From assembly GCF_041435095.1 (NCBI RefSeq), contig NZ_CP108025.1:4588001-4652000 (forward strand): DNA of 64,000 nt. The letters run 5' to 3'. A model generated the notes under the pieces. It was not told where the DNA came from, did no database searches, and saw only the letters and a list, made by a program, of their open reading frames with translations. The position numbers and the translations under genes were made by a program. Source of the DNA: Kitasatospora sp. NBC_00315 (GTDB lineage Bacteria; Actinomycetota; Actinomycetes; Streptomycetales; Streptomycetaceae). Of the stretch, positions 33,978 to 43,400 are shown one piece after another. The first letter of the stretch is position 1. Every line of letters begins with the position of its first letter.

Positions 33978-34995
33978 TCTGCCGCTCTACCTGAGCGCCC
34001 CGGCCGCCGTGCTCGGTGAGCACGTCCAGACCGCCGCCGAGGCCGTCGCCGAGGGACTGGTCAGCGAGTTCAACGCGGAGCGCTACCGCTACTCCGGTCT
34101 GCGCGTCAGCGAGTTGTCGCCGGTGGAGCTCGCCGAGCGGTCGGCCGAACTGACGCTCGCGGCGGCCGGTGTGAGCGGCGAGCAGCTCGGCCGGATCCTG
34201 CACGCCTGGACCTACCACCAGGGCCACGAGTTCTGGTGTCCCGCGCACTACCTCGCGGACCGCCTGGGTGCCTTCAAGGCGCTGCCGGTCGGTGTCCAGC
34301 AGATGTGCAACGGCGGGATGTCGGCCATCGACCAGGCCGCCCGGGACATGATCGTGGACTCGAAGATCGACAGTGCCCTGATCACCACCGCCGACTGCTA
34401 CCCGCCGCCCGGCTTCGACCGCTGGAGCGGCGACCTGGGCATCGCCTACGGCGACGGCGCCACCTCGGTGCTGCTCACCCGCGCCCCGTACGGGCCCTCG
34501 GTCCGGCTGCTGGCCACCGCCAGCGTCGCCGCCTCCGAGCTGGAGGCGATGCACCGGGGCGACGCCCCGTTCAGCCCGGCCCCGCTCAGCGGGGTGAAGA
34601 CCCTTCAGCCGCGCCAGGCGAAGAAGGAGTTCATGGCCGGGCGGCCGAGCGTCGACTTCGGTGAGACCGCGCACTCCGCCGTCACCACCGTGGTCAGCCG
34701 CTCGCTGGAGGACGCGGGCCTGCGCCCGGACGACCCCCGGTTCCGGGCCGCCGCGCTGCCGCGACTGGCCGGCCACGTACTGAGCGGCTCGTACGAGCCC
34801 GCCTTCCGCGAGGTCTGCTCCGCGCCGGTCGTCGACCTCGGCAGCGGTACGGGCCACCTGGGCGCCGGGGACCCGATGGCGAGCCTGACCGACCTGCTGG
34901 CCTCCGGCACGCTGGAGCGCGGCGACCTGGTCGTCCTGCTCAGCGCGGGCGCCGGCTTCACCTGGACCTCCGCCGTCGTGGAGGTGGCCCGATGA
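33967..34995 (+). CDS. KAS III-fold acyltransferase-like protein
   Basis: 342 aa from ATG 33967 (GGAG 6 nt upstream), overlapping AfsA copy 2. The nucleophile Cys114 (QQMCNGGMSA) is present and His270 fits the next position. The Asn of the FabH triad is replaced: the segment reads GHLGAGD, with Asp302. KAS III relatives with a Cys-His-Asp set (CerJ-type) transfer acyl groups to hydroxyls or other acceptors instead of condensing with malonyl-ACP. I therefore favour acyl transfer. Stop and next start overlap (ATGA). Confidence 0.82.
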   Translation: MRFDLPLYLSAPAAVLGEHVQTAAEAVAEGLVSEFNAERYRYSGLRVSELSPVELAERSAELTLAAAGVSGEQLGRILHAWTYHQGHEFWCPAHYLADRLGAFKALPVGVQQMCNGGMSAIDQAARDMIVDSKIDSALITTADCYPPPGFDRWSGDLGIAYGDGATSVLLTRAPYGPSVRLLATASVAASELEAMHRGDAPFSPAPLSGVKTLQPRQAKKEFMAGRPSVDFGETAHSAVTTVVSRSLEDAGLRPDDPRFRAAALPRLAGHVLSGSYEPAFREVCSAPVVDLGSGTGHLGAGDPMASLTDLLASGTLERGDLVVLLSAGAGFTWTSAVVEVAR

Positions 34996-35780
34996 GCACC
35001 GCCACGTCGACACCGGTCGGGGACCCGGCCGCGCTCTTCCGGCTGGACGGCCAGATCGCCCTGGTCACCGGTGCCTCCAGCGGGCTCGGCGCCCGTTTCG
35101 CCCAGGTGCTGGCGGCGGCCGGGGCACGGGTCGTGCTGACGGCCCGCCGGGACGGCCGGCTGAAGGAGGTCGCCGAGCACTGCCCCGGCAGCCTGGTGGT
35201 CCCCTGCGACGTCACCCTGGCGGAGGACCGCGCCCGGCTGGTGTCGACCGTGGTCGAGCACTTCGGCCGGATCGACATCCTGGTCAACAACGCCGGCTCC
35301 TCCCGGGTGGTACGGGCCGAGAAGGAGCCGCCGGCCGACTTCGCGTCCCTCGTGGACATCAATCTGACCTCGGTGTTCGCGCTGAGCCAGCTGGCCGGCG
35401 AGCGGATGCTCGCGCAGGGCTCGGGGACGATCGTCAACATCGCCTCCATCTACGGGATGGTCGCCAGCGGGACGCTGCCGCAGGCCGCGTACGTCGCCAG
35501 CAAGGGCGGGGTGCTCAACCTGACCCGCGAGCTGGCCGCCCAGTGGGCCCGCCGCGGCGTACGGGTCAACGCGATCTGCCCGGGCTGGTTCCGCTCGGAG
35601 CTGACCGCGGAGATGCTCGACACCGAGTCCGGCCGCAAGTGGATCAACCAGCGGACCCCGATGGGCCGCGAGGGCACCCTGGACGAGCTGGACGGCGCAC
35701 TGCTCTACCTCGCGAGCCGCGCCAGCTCGTACGTCACCGGCATCGCCATCCCCGTCGACGGCGGCTACGTGGCCGTCTGA
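34992..35780 (+). CDS. SDR oxidoreductase of AfsA-2 operon
   Basis: 262 aa, start overlaps the previous stop by 4 nt. SDR motifs: TGASSGLG, NNAG, Ser in VNIASIYG and YVASK. The family reduces ketones or butenolide-type carbonyls with NAD(P)H; in gamma-butyrolactone pathways a reductase follows AfsA. A hairpin after the stop (35782-35807) could attenuate transcription into the MaoC gene. Confidence 0.92.
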   Translation: MSTATSTPVGDPAALFRLDGQIALVTGASSGLGARFAQVLAAAGARVVLTARRDGRLKEVAEHCPGSLVVPCDVTLAEDRARLVSTVVEHFGRIDILVNNAGSSRVVRAEKEPPADFASLVDINLTSVFALSQLAGERMLAQGSGTIVNIASIYGMVASGTLPQAAYVASKGGVLNLTRELAAQWARRGVRVNAICPGWFRSELTAEMLDTESGRKWINQRTPMGREGTLDELDGALLYLASRASSYVTGIAIPVDGGYVAV

Positions 35781-35781
35781 G

Positions 35782-35807
35782 GTCCCGGGCCGCGCCCGGC
35801 CCGGGAC
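35782..35807 (+). terminator. 11-bp hairpin after SDR gene
   Basis: GTCCCGGGCCG and CGGCCCGGGAC with a 4-nt loop begin 2 nt after the stop. It lies inside an otherwise co-directional operon, so it may be an attenuator or mRNA stabiliser. Confidence 0.55.
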
Positions 35808-35862
35808 GACCCGGCGCAGCGGGGACCACCCGGCACCGGGGACCTACACAGCAGGAGATCTC

Positions 35863-36321
35863 ATGCGCGTCTTTCCCACCCTGGAGGCCTTCGCCGCCGC
35901 GCAGGGATCCGCCCTCGGCACCAGCGAGTGGCGGACCGTCACCCAGCAGCGGGTGGACGCCTTCGCGGACGCCACCGACGACCGCCAGTGGATCCACACC
36001 GACCCGGCCAGGGCCGCCGAGGGGCCGTTCGGCACCACCGTCGCCCACGGCTACCTCACGCTCTCGCTGCTCCCGGCGCTCTGCGCCGAGATCTACCGGA
36101 TCGACGGCGCGGCGGCCGGCGTGAACTACGGCCTGGACAAGGTCCGCTTCCCCGGGCCCGTCCCGGTCGGCTCCCGGATCCGCGGTGCGGCCGAGCTGGT
36201 GGAGGCGGTGGACACCCCGCAGGGGGTCCGGGCCCGGGTGCGGGTCACCGTCGAGGTCGAGGGCCGGGCCAGGCCGGCCTGCGTCGCCGAGTCGATCGCC
36301 CTGTTCCTTCCGCCGTCCTGA
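35863..36321 (+). CDS. MaoC-like (R)-specific enoyl hydratase/dehydratase
   Basis: 152 aa hot-dog enzyme, AGGAG before ATG 35863. The hydratase-2 active-site pattern is complete: FADATDDRQWIHTDPARA, with catalytic Asp and His, and TTVAHGYLTLSLLP. It would interconvert (R)-3-hydroxyacyl and enoyl thioesters, or dehydrate a beta-hydroxy intermediate. It fits with the ketosynthases and reductases as one round of chain modification. HAD gene follows 13 bp later. Confidence 0.93.
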   Translation: MRVFPTLEAFAAAQGSALGTSEWRTVTQQRVDAFADATDDRQWIHTDPARAAEGPFGTTVAHGYLTLSLLPALCAEIYRIDGAAAGVNYGLDKVRFPGPVPVGSRIRGAAELVEAVDTPQGVRARVRVTVEVEGRARPACVAESIALFLPPS

Positions 36322-36334
36322 CAGGAGTACCGCC

Positions 36335-37009
36335 ATGCCCCATGTGTCCGGCGCAGCAGCGTTCTTCGACGTCGACGAGACGCTGGTGACCGCCAAGACG
36401 ATGTTCAGCTTCCTGGAGTTCCACTTCGAGGCGGCCGGCCGGCCGCCGGCGGTGTACCGCCGGGCCCGCTCCGAGCTGCAGCTGCTCTCCGCGCGCGGGA
36501 TGGCCCGCGAGGAGGTCAACCGCGCCTACTACCGCCACTACGCGGGCGCCGAGGTGGCCGAGCTGGTCCGCCAGGGCGAGGAGTGGTTCGAGCGGCAGAC
36601 GGCGGACGAGGGGTTCTTCCACCGGCCCGGCGTCCAGGCCCTGCGCCGGCACCTGGCGGCGGGGGACCAGGTGGTGCTGGTCTCCGGCTCCTTCTTCCCC
36701 TGCCTGGACCCGATCGCCCGCCACCTCGGTGCGCAGGAGGCCCTCGGCACGCCGCAGCTGATCGCCGACGGCCGCCTCACGGGCGAGGTCTCGCACCCGA
36801 TGATCGGCGCCGCCAAGGGCCGGTCGGTCCGCGCCTGGGCTCGCACCCACGGCCTGGACCCGGCCCGCTGCTCGGCGTACGGGGACCACTCCACCGACCT
36901 GGAGCTGCTGCGCGCGGTCGGTCACCCGGTCGTGGTCGGCGACGACCCGGTGCTGCTCGCCGAGGTGGCCCGGACGGGGGGCGGCCGGCTGGCCGGCGTC
37001 GGCTGGTAG
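36335..37009 (+). CDS. HAD-IB family phosphatase (SerB-like)
   Basis: 224 aa, AGGAG before ATG 36335. Unlike the HAD protein at 24924, all catalytic motifs are intact: FFDVDETLV (motif I), VSGSFFPCLD (motif II Ser), Lys in GAAKGRSV (motif III) and AYGDHSTDLELL (motif IV). It should be a working phosphatase and is the best candidate to remove the phosphate left by AfsA from dihydroxyacetone phosphate. It is the last gene of the cluster, followed by a tandem repeat and a convergent GGDEF-EAL gene. Confidence 0.9.
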   Translation: MPHVSGAAAFFDVDETLVTAKTMFSFLEFHFEAAGRPPAVYRRARSELQLLSARGMAREEVNRAYYRHYAGAEVAELVRQGEEWFERQTADEGFFHRPGVQALRRHLAAGDQVVLVSGSFFPCLDPIARHLGAQEALGTPQLIADGRLTGEVSHPMIGAAKGRSVRAWARTHGLDPARCSAYGDHSTDLELLRAVGHPVVVGDDPVLLAEVARTGGGRLAGVGW

Positions 37010-37112
37010 GGCACTGGCGGGGCACTGGTGGGGCCCTGGTGAGGCGCGCTCGGTGGAGCGGTCGCAGCCGGACGCGGCAACGCGCCGGAACGGCGACCGT
37101 CCGCCCGCGCCC

Positions 37113-37168
37113 GTGCACCCGCGCCCGTGCACCCGCGCCCGTGCACCCGCGCCCGTGCGCCCGCACCG
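37113..37168. repeat. 14-bp tandem repeat GTGCACCCGCGCCC
   Basis: Four copies (starting 37113, 37127, 37141, 37155; the last diverged) lie in the 198-bp gap between convergent genes. GTGCAC makes each unit partly palindromic. No function can be assigned; it may end transcription or be slippage-prone. Confidence 0.8.
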
Positions 37169-37207
37169 GCCCCGACGTCCGCCCACCCCCGGTGCCCGGT
37201 GGCCCGC

Positions 37208-40200
37208 TCAGTGACGGCGGTCCGGCAGGCCCACCAGGGCGGCGTCCTCGCGCACCAGGCTGCCCGCCTGGTCGACCGTCAGCGGCCGGGCGAAGAGGTA
37301 CCCCTGGCCGAGCGGGCAGCCCATCGCGGCGAGCAGGTCCCGCTGGGCGGTGGTCTCGATGCCCTCGGCGATGACCTGGACGCCGAGGGTGTCGGCGATC
37401 CGGGTGATGCCCTCGACCAGCGCGTACTGCTGCTGCGAGACGCCGAGCCCGTCGATGAAGGACTTGTCGATCTTCAGCAGCGAGATCGGGAACTCCCGAA
37501 GGTAGCTGAGCGAGGAGTAGCCCGTCCCGAAGTCGTCGATGGCGATCCGCACCCCGAGGTCGCTGAGGGTGGCCATGTCGGCGCGCACCCGGTCGTCGCG
37601 GCGCATCAGGACGCTCTCGGTGAGTTCGAGGACCAGCGAGTCCGGCTGGATGCCGGAGGTGTCGATGACCTCCCGGACGATGTCGACGAATCCGGCGTCG
37701 CGGAACTGGCGGGCCGAGACGTTCACGCTGACGTGCAGCGGGGCCCGGCCCCGGACGGCGCGCGGCGCCAGGCTCATCCGCTGCCAGCGGGTGGTCTCCG
37801 CGGCGGCCCGCTCCAGGACCCAGGCGCCCAGCGGCACGATCTGGCCGCTCTCCTCGGCCAGCGCGATGAACTCCTCCGGCGGCACCATGCCGCGCCGGGC
37901 GTGCGGCCAGCGGACCAGCGCCTCGAAGGCGACCAGACCACCGCCCGCGAGGTCGACGATCGGCTGGTAGTACAGGGTGAAGGCCGATTCGGAGATCGCC
38001 GAGTCGAGGCTCTCGTTCAGCTCGTGCCGCTCGGCGAGGCCCGCCTGCAGCGCCGACTGGTACTGGCACCACTGTCGCTTGCCGGACGCCTTGGCGGAGT
38101 AGAGCGCGAGGTCCGCGTGGCTGAGCAGCTCGGTCGAGTCCACGCTGTCCTCGGTGGTGGCGACACCGACACTCGCGGACACCCGCACCGCGCCGGCGCT
38201 CAGCCGGAACGGCTCGGCGAACGCGGCCAGCACGCTGTCGGCGATCTGGCCCACGTCGGCGGGGGTACGCGCGTCCTCGACCAGGACGGCGAACTCGTCG
38301 CCGCCCAGCCGGGCCGCGGTGTCGGAGGTGCGCAGCGCGGTGGAGACCCGCAGCGAGACGGCGACCAGGAGTTCGTCGCCCACGCCGTGGCCCTGGGTGT
38401 CGTTGACCACCTTGAAGTCGTCCAGGTCGATGAAGAGGACGCCCGTGACGGTGCCCCGGCGGCCGCTGCGGGTGAGGGCGTGGCCGACCCGGTCCTGGAA
38501 GAGCACCCGGTTGGCGAGGCCGGTCAGCGAGTCGTGGAAGGCCCGGTGGGTGAGTTCGCGCTCCATCTGGCGCTGGTCGGTGACGTCGCGCAGGGTGAGC
38601 ACCAGGCCGCCCACGGTGGGGTCCTCGCGGAGGTCGTTGCTGCGCACCTCGACCTCGATGCTGTGCTGGCCGCCGCTGACCAGCCGCCAGTGCTCGCGCT
38701 GCTCCGAGCGGTCGCGGTGGCGCATCCTGGCGAGTGCCAGCAGGACGGCCTGCGCGTCCTCGGGCGGTACCAGGTCGGTGACCAGCGCGCCGACCGGGCC
38801 GGGTGTGCCGAGCATCCGCTCCGCCGAGGAGCTGGCGTACCGCACCCGGTCGTCCTCGTTCAGGATCAGGATGACGTCGGAGGCGCTCTGGACCAGGGTG
38901 CGGAAGTACGCCTCGCTGTTCCGGGCGGTGATCTCCTGGCTGAGCAGGACGCGTTCGACGGCCAGGGCCGACTGGGCGGCGAGGATCTCCAGCGAGCCCT
39001 GTAACGCGGTGAGCTCCTGTTCGGTGCCGCCCACCACCAGCATGCCCAGCAGGGCGTCGCCGGAGGGCCGCTCCTCCAGCGCCAGCGGGCAGATCAGCGC
39101 GCTCGGCATGCCGTCCACCAGGGCCAGCAGGTCGCCGTGGAAGTCGGCGGCCCGTACCAGCCGCGGTTCCCTGGGCGGTGCGGCCGCGTGCGGGCCGCTG
39201 CCGATGCCCGCCGGCTCCTCGCCGAGGGCGATGGTCGCGACCTGGTGGGGGGTGGCCGGCATCAGGGTGGAGACGGCCCGCCGTACGGCGCCCACCACCT
39301 CGTCCACCGTCACCGCCGACGTCAGTTCGGCGCCGGCCGCCCGCAGCACCCGCTCGCGGTCGAGGGCCCGCCGGTGCTCCAGGACGACGCCCGAGAGCCG
39401 GGCGAGCACCAGCAGGAACAGGACGGCGGAGAAGCCCGCGATCACCCCGGCGTGGCCGGAGTCCCCGTGCGAGACCTCCAGCAGCAGTACGCCGGGGGCG
39501 ATCAGCGAGGCGACCGCGAGCAGGGCGATCCGGCCGCGGGTGATGTGGGTGGGCTGGACCGGGATCGGCCTGGTGAGCTCCACCATGGACGGGTGCAGGG
39601 CGGCCGCGCCCCAGGCGGTGTAGAAGGCCGCCCAGCCGAGGTCGACCGGCGTGCCGATGCTCCAGGTGCCGTGCAGCAGGATCAGCCCGTACAGGACGTC
39701 CGACACCAGCATGCCCAGGGCTCCGGCGGCGAGCAGCTTGAGCGAGGTGCTCTTTCCGCCGCGTGGGACGAGCAGGCGCAGCAGCAGCGCCAGCACCACC
39801 ACGTCCCCCAGCGGATAGGCGATCGAGATGGCCTTCTGCACCCAGGTCAGACCGGGGTCGCTGGCGTAGGGGAGGATCAGGTAGATCCAGGACAGCAGGG
39901 CCAGGCCCACGGTCAGGGTCAGCGCGTCGATCAGGCTGCCACGGTCCTGGTGCGCCGTCCGCCAGCGGATGAACCCGAGGACACCCGCCGCGCACAGCAG
40001 GTACTCGGCGAGGTAGACGCCGTCGGCGATCGACGGGAAATCGTGCTGGTCGAGATAGTCGGTCTGGATGACCTGGACGACCTCGCCCGCGGTGAAACTG
40101 AAATTCGCGGCGGCCAGAAAATACCACGGAAGTGCGTGCGCCGGGCGGTTGATGCGCGCCCCGACGATGATCGCGGTGACTCCGCTGAGCCCGATTCCGG

Positions 40201-40303
40201 TCCACCAGATGATGCGCTCGGACGGATACAGGTAGTACACGACCGTGAGGAGCGCCATCCAGGCGAAGTAGCAGGCCATCAGGCGCTGTCGGAGAGGTGT
40301 CAA
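37208..40303 (-). CDS. Membrane GGDEF-EAL cyclic-di-GMP protein
   Basis: About 1031 aa. I prefer TTG 40303 because AAGGAG lies 6 nt upstream; GTG 40387 is an in-frame alternative without a ribosome site. The N-terminal ~300 residues hold roughly ten hydrophobic helices. Then come a GAF-like region, a PAS domain (EAYFRTLVQSASDVILILNE), a GGDEF domain with intact GGDEF signature, and an EAL domain with AFEALVRW, VNVSARQF, ELTES, IDDFGTGYSS and KIDKSFI all present. Both synthesis and hydrolysis of c-di-GMP are possible. In streptomycetes c-di-GMP controls development through BldD and RsiG. It is divergent from the peptide-aldehyde-type operon. Confidence 0.93.
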   Translation of the reverse strand: MTPLRQRLMACYFAWMALLTVVYYLYPSERIIWWTGIGLSGVTAIIVGARINRPAHALPWYFLAAANFSFTAGEVVQVIQTDYLDQHDFPSIADGVYLAEYLLCAAGVLGFIRWRTAHQDRGSLIDALTLTVGLALLSWIYLILPYASDPGLTWVQKAISIAYPLGDVVVLALLLRLLVPRGGKSTSLKLLAAGALGMLVSDVLYGLILLHGTWSIGTPVDLGWAAFYTAWGAAALHPSMVELTRPIPVQPTHITRGRIALLAVASLIAPGVLLLEVSHGDSGHAGVIAGFSAVLFLLVLARLSGVVLEHRRALDRERVLRAAGAELTSAVTVDEVVGAVRRAVSTLMPATPHQVATIALGEEPAGIGSGPHAAAPPREPRLVRAADFHGDLLALVDGMPSALICPLALEERPSGDALLGMLVVGGTEQELTALQGSLEILAAQSALAVERVLLSQEITARNSEAYFRTLVQSASDVILILNEDDRVRYASSSAERMLGTPGPVGALVTDLVPPEDAQAVLLALARMRHRDRSEQREHWRLVSGGQHSIEVEVRSNDLREDPTVGGLVLTLRDVTDQRQMERELTHRAFHDSLTGLANRVLFQDRVGHALTRSGRRGTVTGVLFIDLDDFKVVNDTQGHGVGDELLVAVSLRVSTALRTSDTAARLGGDEFAVLVEDARTPADVGQIADSVLAAFAEPFRLSAGAVRVSASVGVATTEDSVDSTELLSHADLALYSAKASGKRQWCQYQSALQAGLAERHELNESLDSAISESAFTLYYQPIVDLAGGGLVAFEALVRWPHARRGMVPPEEFIALAEESGQIVPLGAWVLERAAAETTRWQRMSLAPRAVRGRAPLHVSVNVSARQFRDAGFVDIVREVIDTSGIQPDSLVLELTESVLMRRDDRVRADMATLSDLGVRIAIDDFGTGYSSLSYLREFPISLLKIDKSFIDGLGVSQQQYALVEGITRIADTLGVQVIAEGIETTAQRDLLAAMGCPLGQGYLFARPLTVDQAGSLVREDAALVGLPDRRH

Positions 40304-40485
40304 CGCATTCTCCTTCGCGGCGGTGAAGTCGCGGGAAGGTCGATGCACGAGGGCCGGGCCGCTGGCCGGGGCCTGTTTATCATACACAGACCGCCGTTGG
40401 TCGATATAGTCGAGGAGTGGCCGCGGGGCTCGGCCGGCCGCACACCCTCAGTATTCCCTCGTATGCATTTCGAGGACAGATCCCG

Positions 40486-43400
40486 GTGAACATGGCGAAT
40501 ATATCCCAGGGGCATAATTCCGGCCTTGAATCCGTGCTGCTGAACGGCGGGGGCCACTACGCGCTCTGGCCGGCCGACTTACCGGTGCCGGCCGGCTGGG
40601 GCGCCGTGTACGGCCCGGCCCCCGCGGCCCGCTGCCGTGAGGAGGTGCGCGCGCGCTGGGGGGACGCGCTGTCCGCCACCGACGGCGACGAGCCCGTCGC
40701 CCCCGTCCAGGAGCTGTTCCGCCGGGCGGCCGCCGCCAGGCCGGGGGCCACCGCGGTGGTCACCGAGGACGCGGAGATCACGTACGGCGACCTGGACACC
40801 CGCAGCAACCGGCTGGCGGTGCTGCTGGCCGGGCTCGGGGTGGCGAGCGGGACGGTGGTGCCGGTCTGTCTGGAGCGCGACATCGACATGGTGGTCGCGC
40901 TGCTGGCGGTGCTCAAGGCCGGCGGCGCATTCCTGCCGCTCGATCCGGCCCACCCCGACCGTCGGCTGCGCCGGCTGGTCGAGGACGCCGACGCCCGGTT
41001 CGTGATGACCACCCGCGAGCACGCCTGGCGCTTCCGGACCTGCGGGGTGACGCCCGTCCTGGCCGAGGAGCGGCCGGCCGGCGGCGAGCGGCGCGCGGGG
41101 GTGGAGCGGCGCGCGGCCGAGCGGCGGGCGCGGCTGCGGCCCGGGGCGAGCGACCGGCGCTCGGGCGCGGACCGGCGGATGCCCTCCTCGCGCACCGGCC
41201 CGGTCCGCGTCATCTCCCCCGACGACCTCGCGTACCTGATGTACACCTCGGGCACCACCGGCTCCCCCAAGGGCGTCCTGGTGAACCACCGGGCGCTGTC
41301 GCTCTCGTTGACCAGGGCCGCGCAGGCGTACGGCCTGACCGAGCGGGACCGGGTGCTCCAGCTCGCCGCCCTCGGCTTCGACACCTCGGTCGAACAGATC
41401 TTCACGCCGCTGCTCAGCGGCGCCGTGCTGGTCCTCGGCGGCCACCGGACCTGGGCCCCCAGCGAACTGCTCGGCCGACTGGACGTGCTCGGCATCACCG
41501 TGGCCGACCTGACCCCGGCCTACTGGCACCAGTTCCTTCGCACCGCGGAGCGCGGCGGCCCCCGGGAGACCGGGCTGCGGCTGCTCGTCGTCGGCGGGGA
41601 CACCGTCCACGCCGAGGACTGCCAGGCGTCCCTGCGGCTGCTGCCGGGCACCCGGCTGGTCAACGCCTACGGCCTGACCGAGACGGTGATCACCTCCACC
41701 CTGGGGGAGATCACCGCCGACCTGCTGGCACCCTCGCCGGCCCCCGTCCCGGTCGGCACGCCCCTGCCCGGAACGACGGTGTACGTGCTCGACGATCGGC
41801 TGCGGCCGGTGCCGCCGGGCGCCAGGGGCGAGGTGTACATCGGCGGGCCGGCGATCGCCCGGGGCTACTGGCGGCGCCCGGAACTCACCGCGGAGCTGTT
41901 CCTGCCCGATCCCCACCCGGACGCCCCCGGCGCGCGGATGTACCGCACCGGCGACACCGGGCGGCTGCGCCCGGACGGCCGGCTGGAGCTGTTCGGGCGG
42001 ATCGACCAGCAGGTGAAGGTGCTCGGCTTCCGGGTCGACCCGGGCGAGGTGGAGTCCGCGCTCGCCGCCCACCCGGCGGTCGACCGGGCCTGGGTGGTGC
42101 CGGTGGTGCGCCCCGAGGGCGGCCAGGTGCTCACCGCGTACTTCACCCTGCACAGCCCGGACCGGGCCGAGATCTTCCGGCGGGGCGTGCGGTCCTATCT
42201 GGCCGCGCGGCTGCCCGAGCACATGGTGCCGGCCTCCTTCGTGCACCTCGCCCGGATGCCGGAGGCGGGCGACCCGAAGAGCGGGCAGCCGCAGCCGCCG
42301 CAGCCCGAGCCGGCGCCGGAGGACGGCGGCACGGCGGTGGAGATCGGCCTGGCCCACCTCTGGTGCGAACTGCTGGGGGTCGAGCACGTCGGCCCCGGCG
42401 ACGACTTCTTCGCGCTCGGCGGCAACTCGCTGATCGCCATGGAGATGCTGGCCCGGGCCCGGGTGATGTTCGGGATCGGGATCACCCAGGTCCGTTTCCT
42501 GACCCGCTCCCTGCTGCACCACCCCACCCTGCGGGCGTTCGCCGAGGTGACCAGGTCGGCCCGGACGGGGACACCAGGGGAGGCCTCGCAACCGGTGGAC
42601 TTCGCGGCCGAGGCGGCCCTCGGCGTCCCGGTCCGGCACGGCGGCTGCCCGGCGCCCGACTGGCGCGAGCCGGCCGAGATCCTGCTCACCGGCGGCACCG
42701 GGTTCTGCGGGGCCCACCTGCTGCGCACCCTGCTGGAGACCACCACCGCCGAGATCCACTGCCTGGTCCGGGCGCCGGACGAACAGCAGGCACTGGAGCG
42801 GCTGCTGGCCGCCCAGCGCCGGTTCCTGCGCAGCGAGCCGCCGGTCGGGCGGATCCGCCCGCTGGTGGGGGATCTGGGCCGGCCCCTGCTGGGGGTGGGG
42901 CCGCAGCGGTTCGAGGAGCTGGCCGCGAGCGTCGACGTGATCCACCACCTCGGCGGCCAGGTGAACTTCATCTACCCCTACCAGGACCTGCGGGCGGCCA
43001 ACGTGGTCGGCACCCGGGAGATTCTGCGGCTGGCGGGCCACCGCCGCTCGATACCGGTGCACTACCTGTCCAGCCTGGCGGTACTGGCCGGGTTCGGGCC
43101 GGCCGGTGTGCCGGAGGTGACCGAGGAGACGCCGCTGGCCCACCCCGAGCTGCTCTCCGTCGGCTACGTGGAGAGCAAGTGGGTGGCGGAGGCGCTGCTG
43201 CACAACGCGGCGGCGGCCGGGCTGCCGGTCGCCGTCCACCGGGTCAACGACGTCACCGGCGACCTGACCACGGGGGCGATGAACACCGGCACGGAGGTCT
43301 GCGCGCTCATCAAGTTCCTAGCCGACAGCGGGGTCTGCCCCGATGTGGAGCTCTGGCTGGACTTCGTGCCGGCCGACCGGCTCGGCCGGGCGATCGCGCA

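Noticed and set aside
16299-37009. Modular polyketide synthase fragment
   Set aside because: All condensing enzymes are single-domain, and no AT, ACP or KR modules are fused to them.
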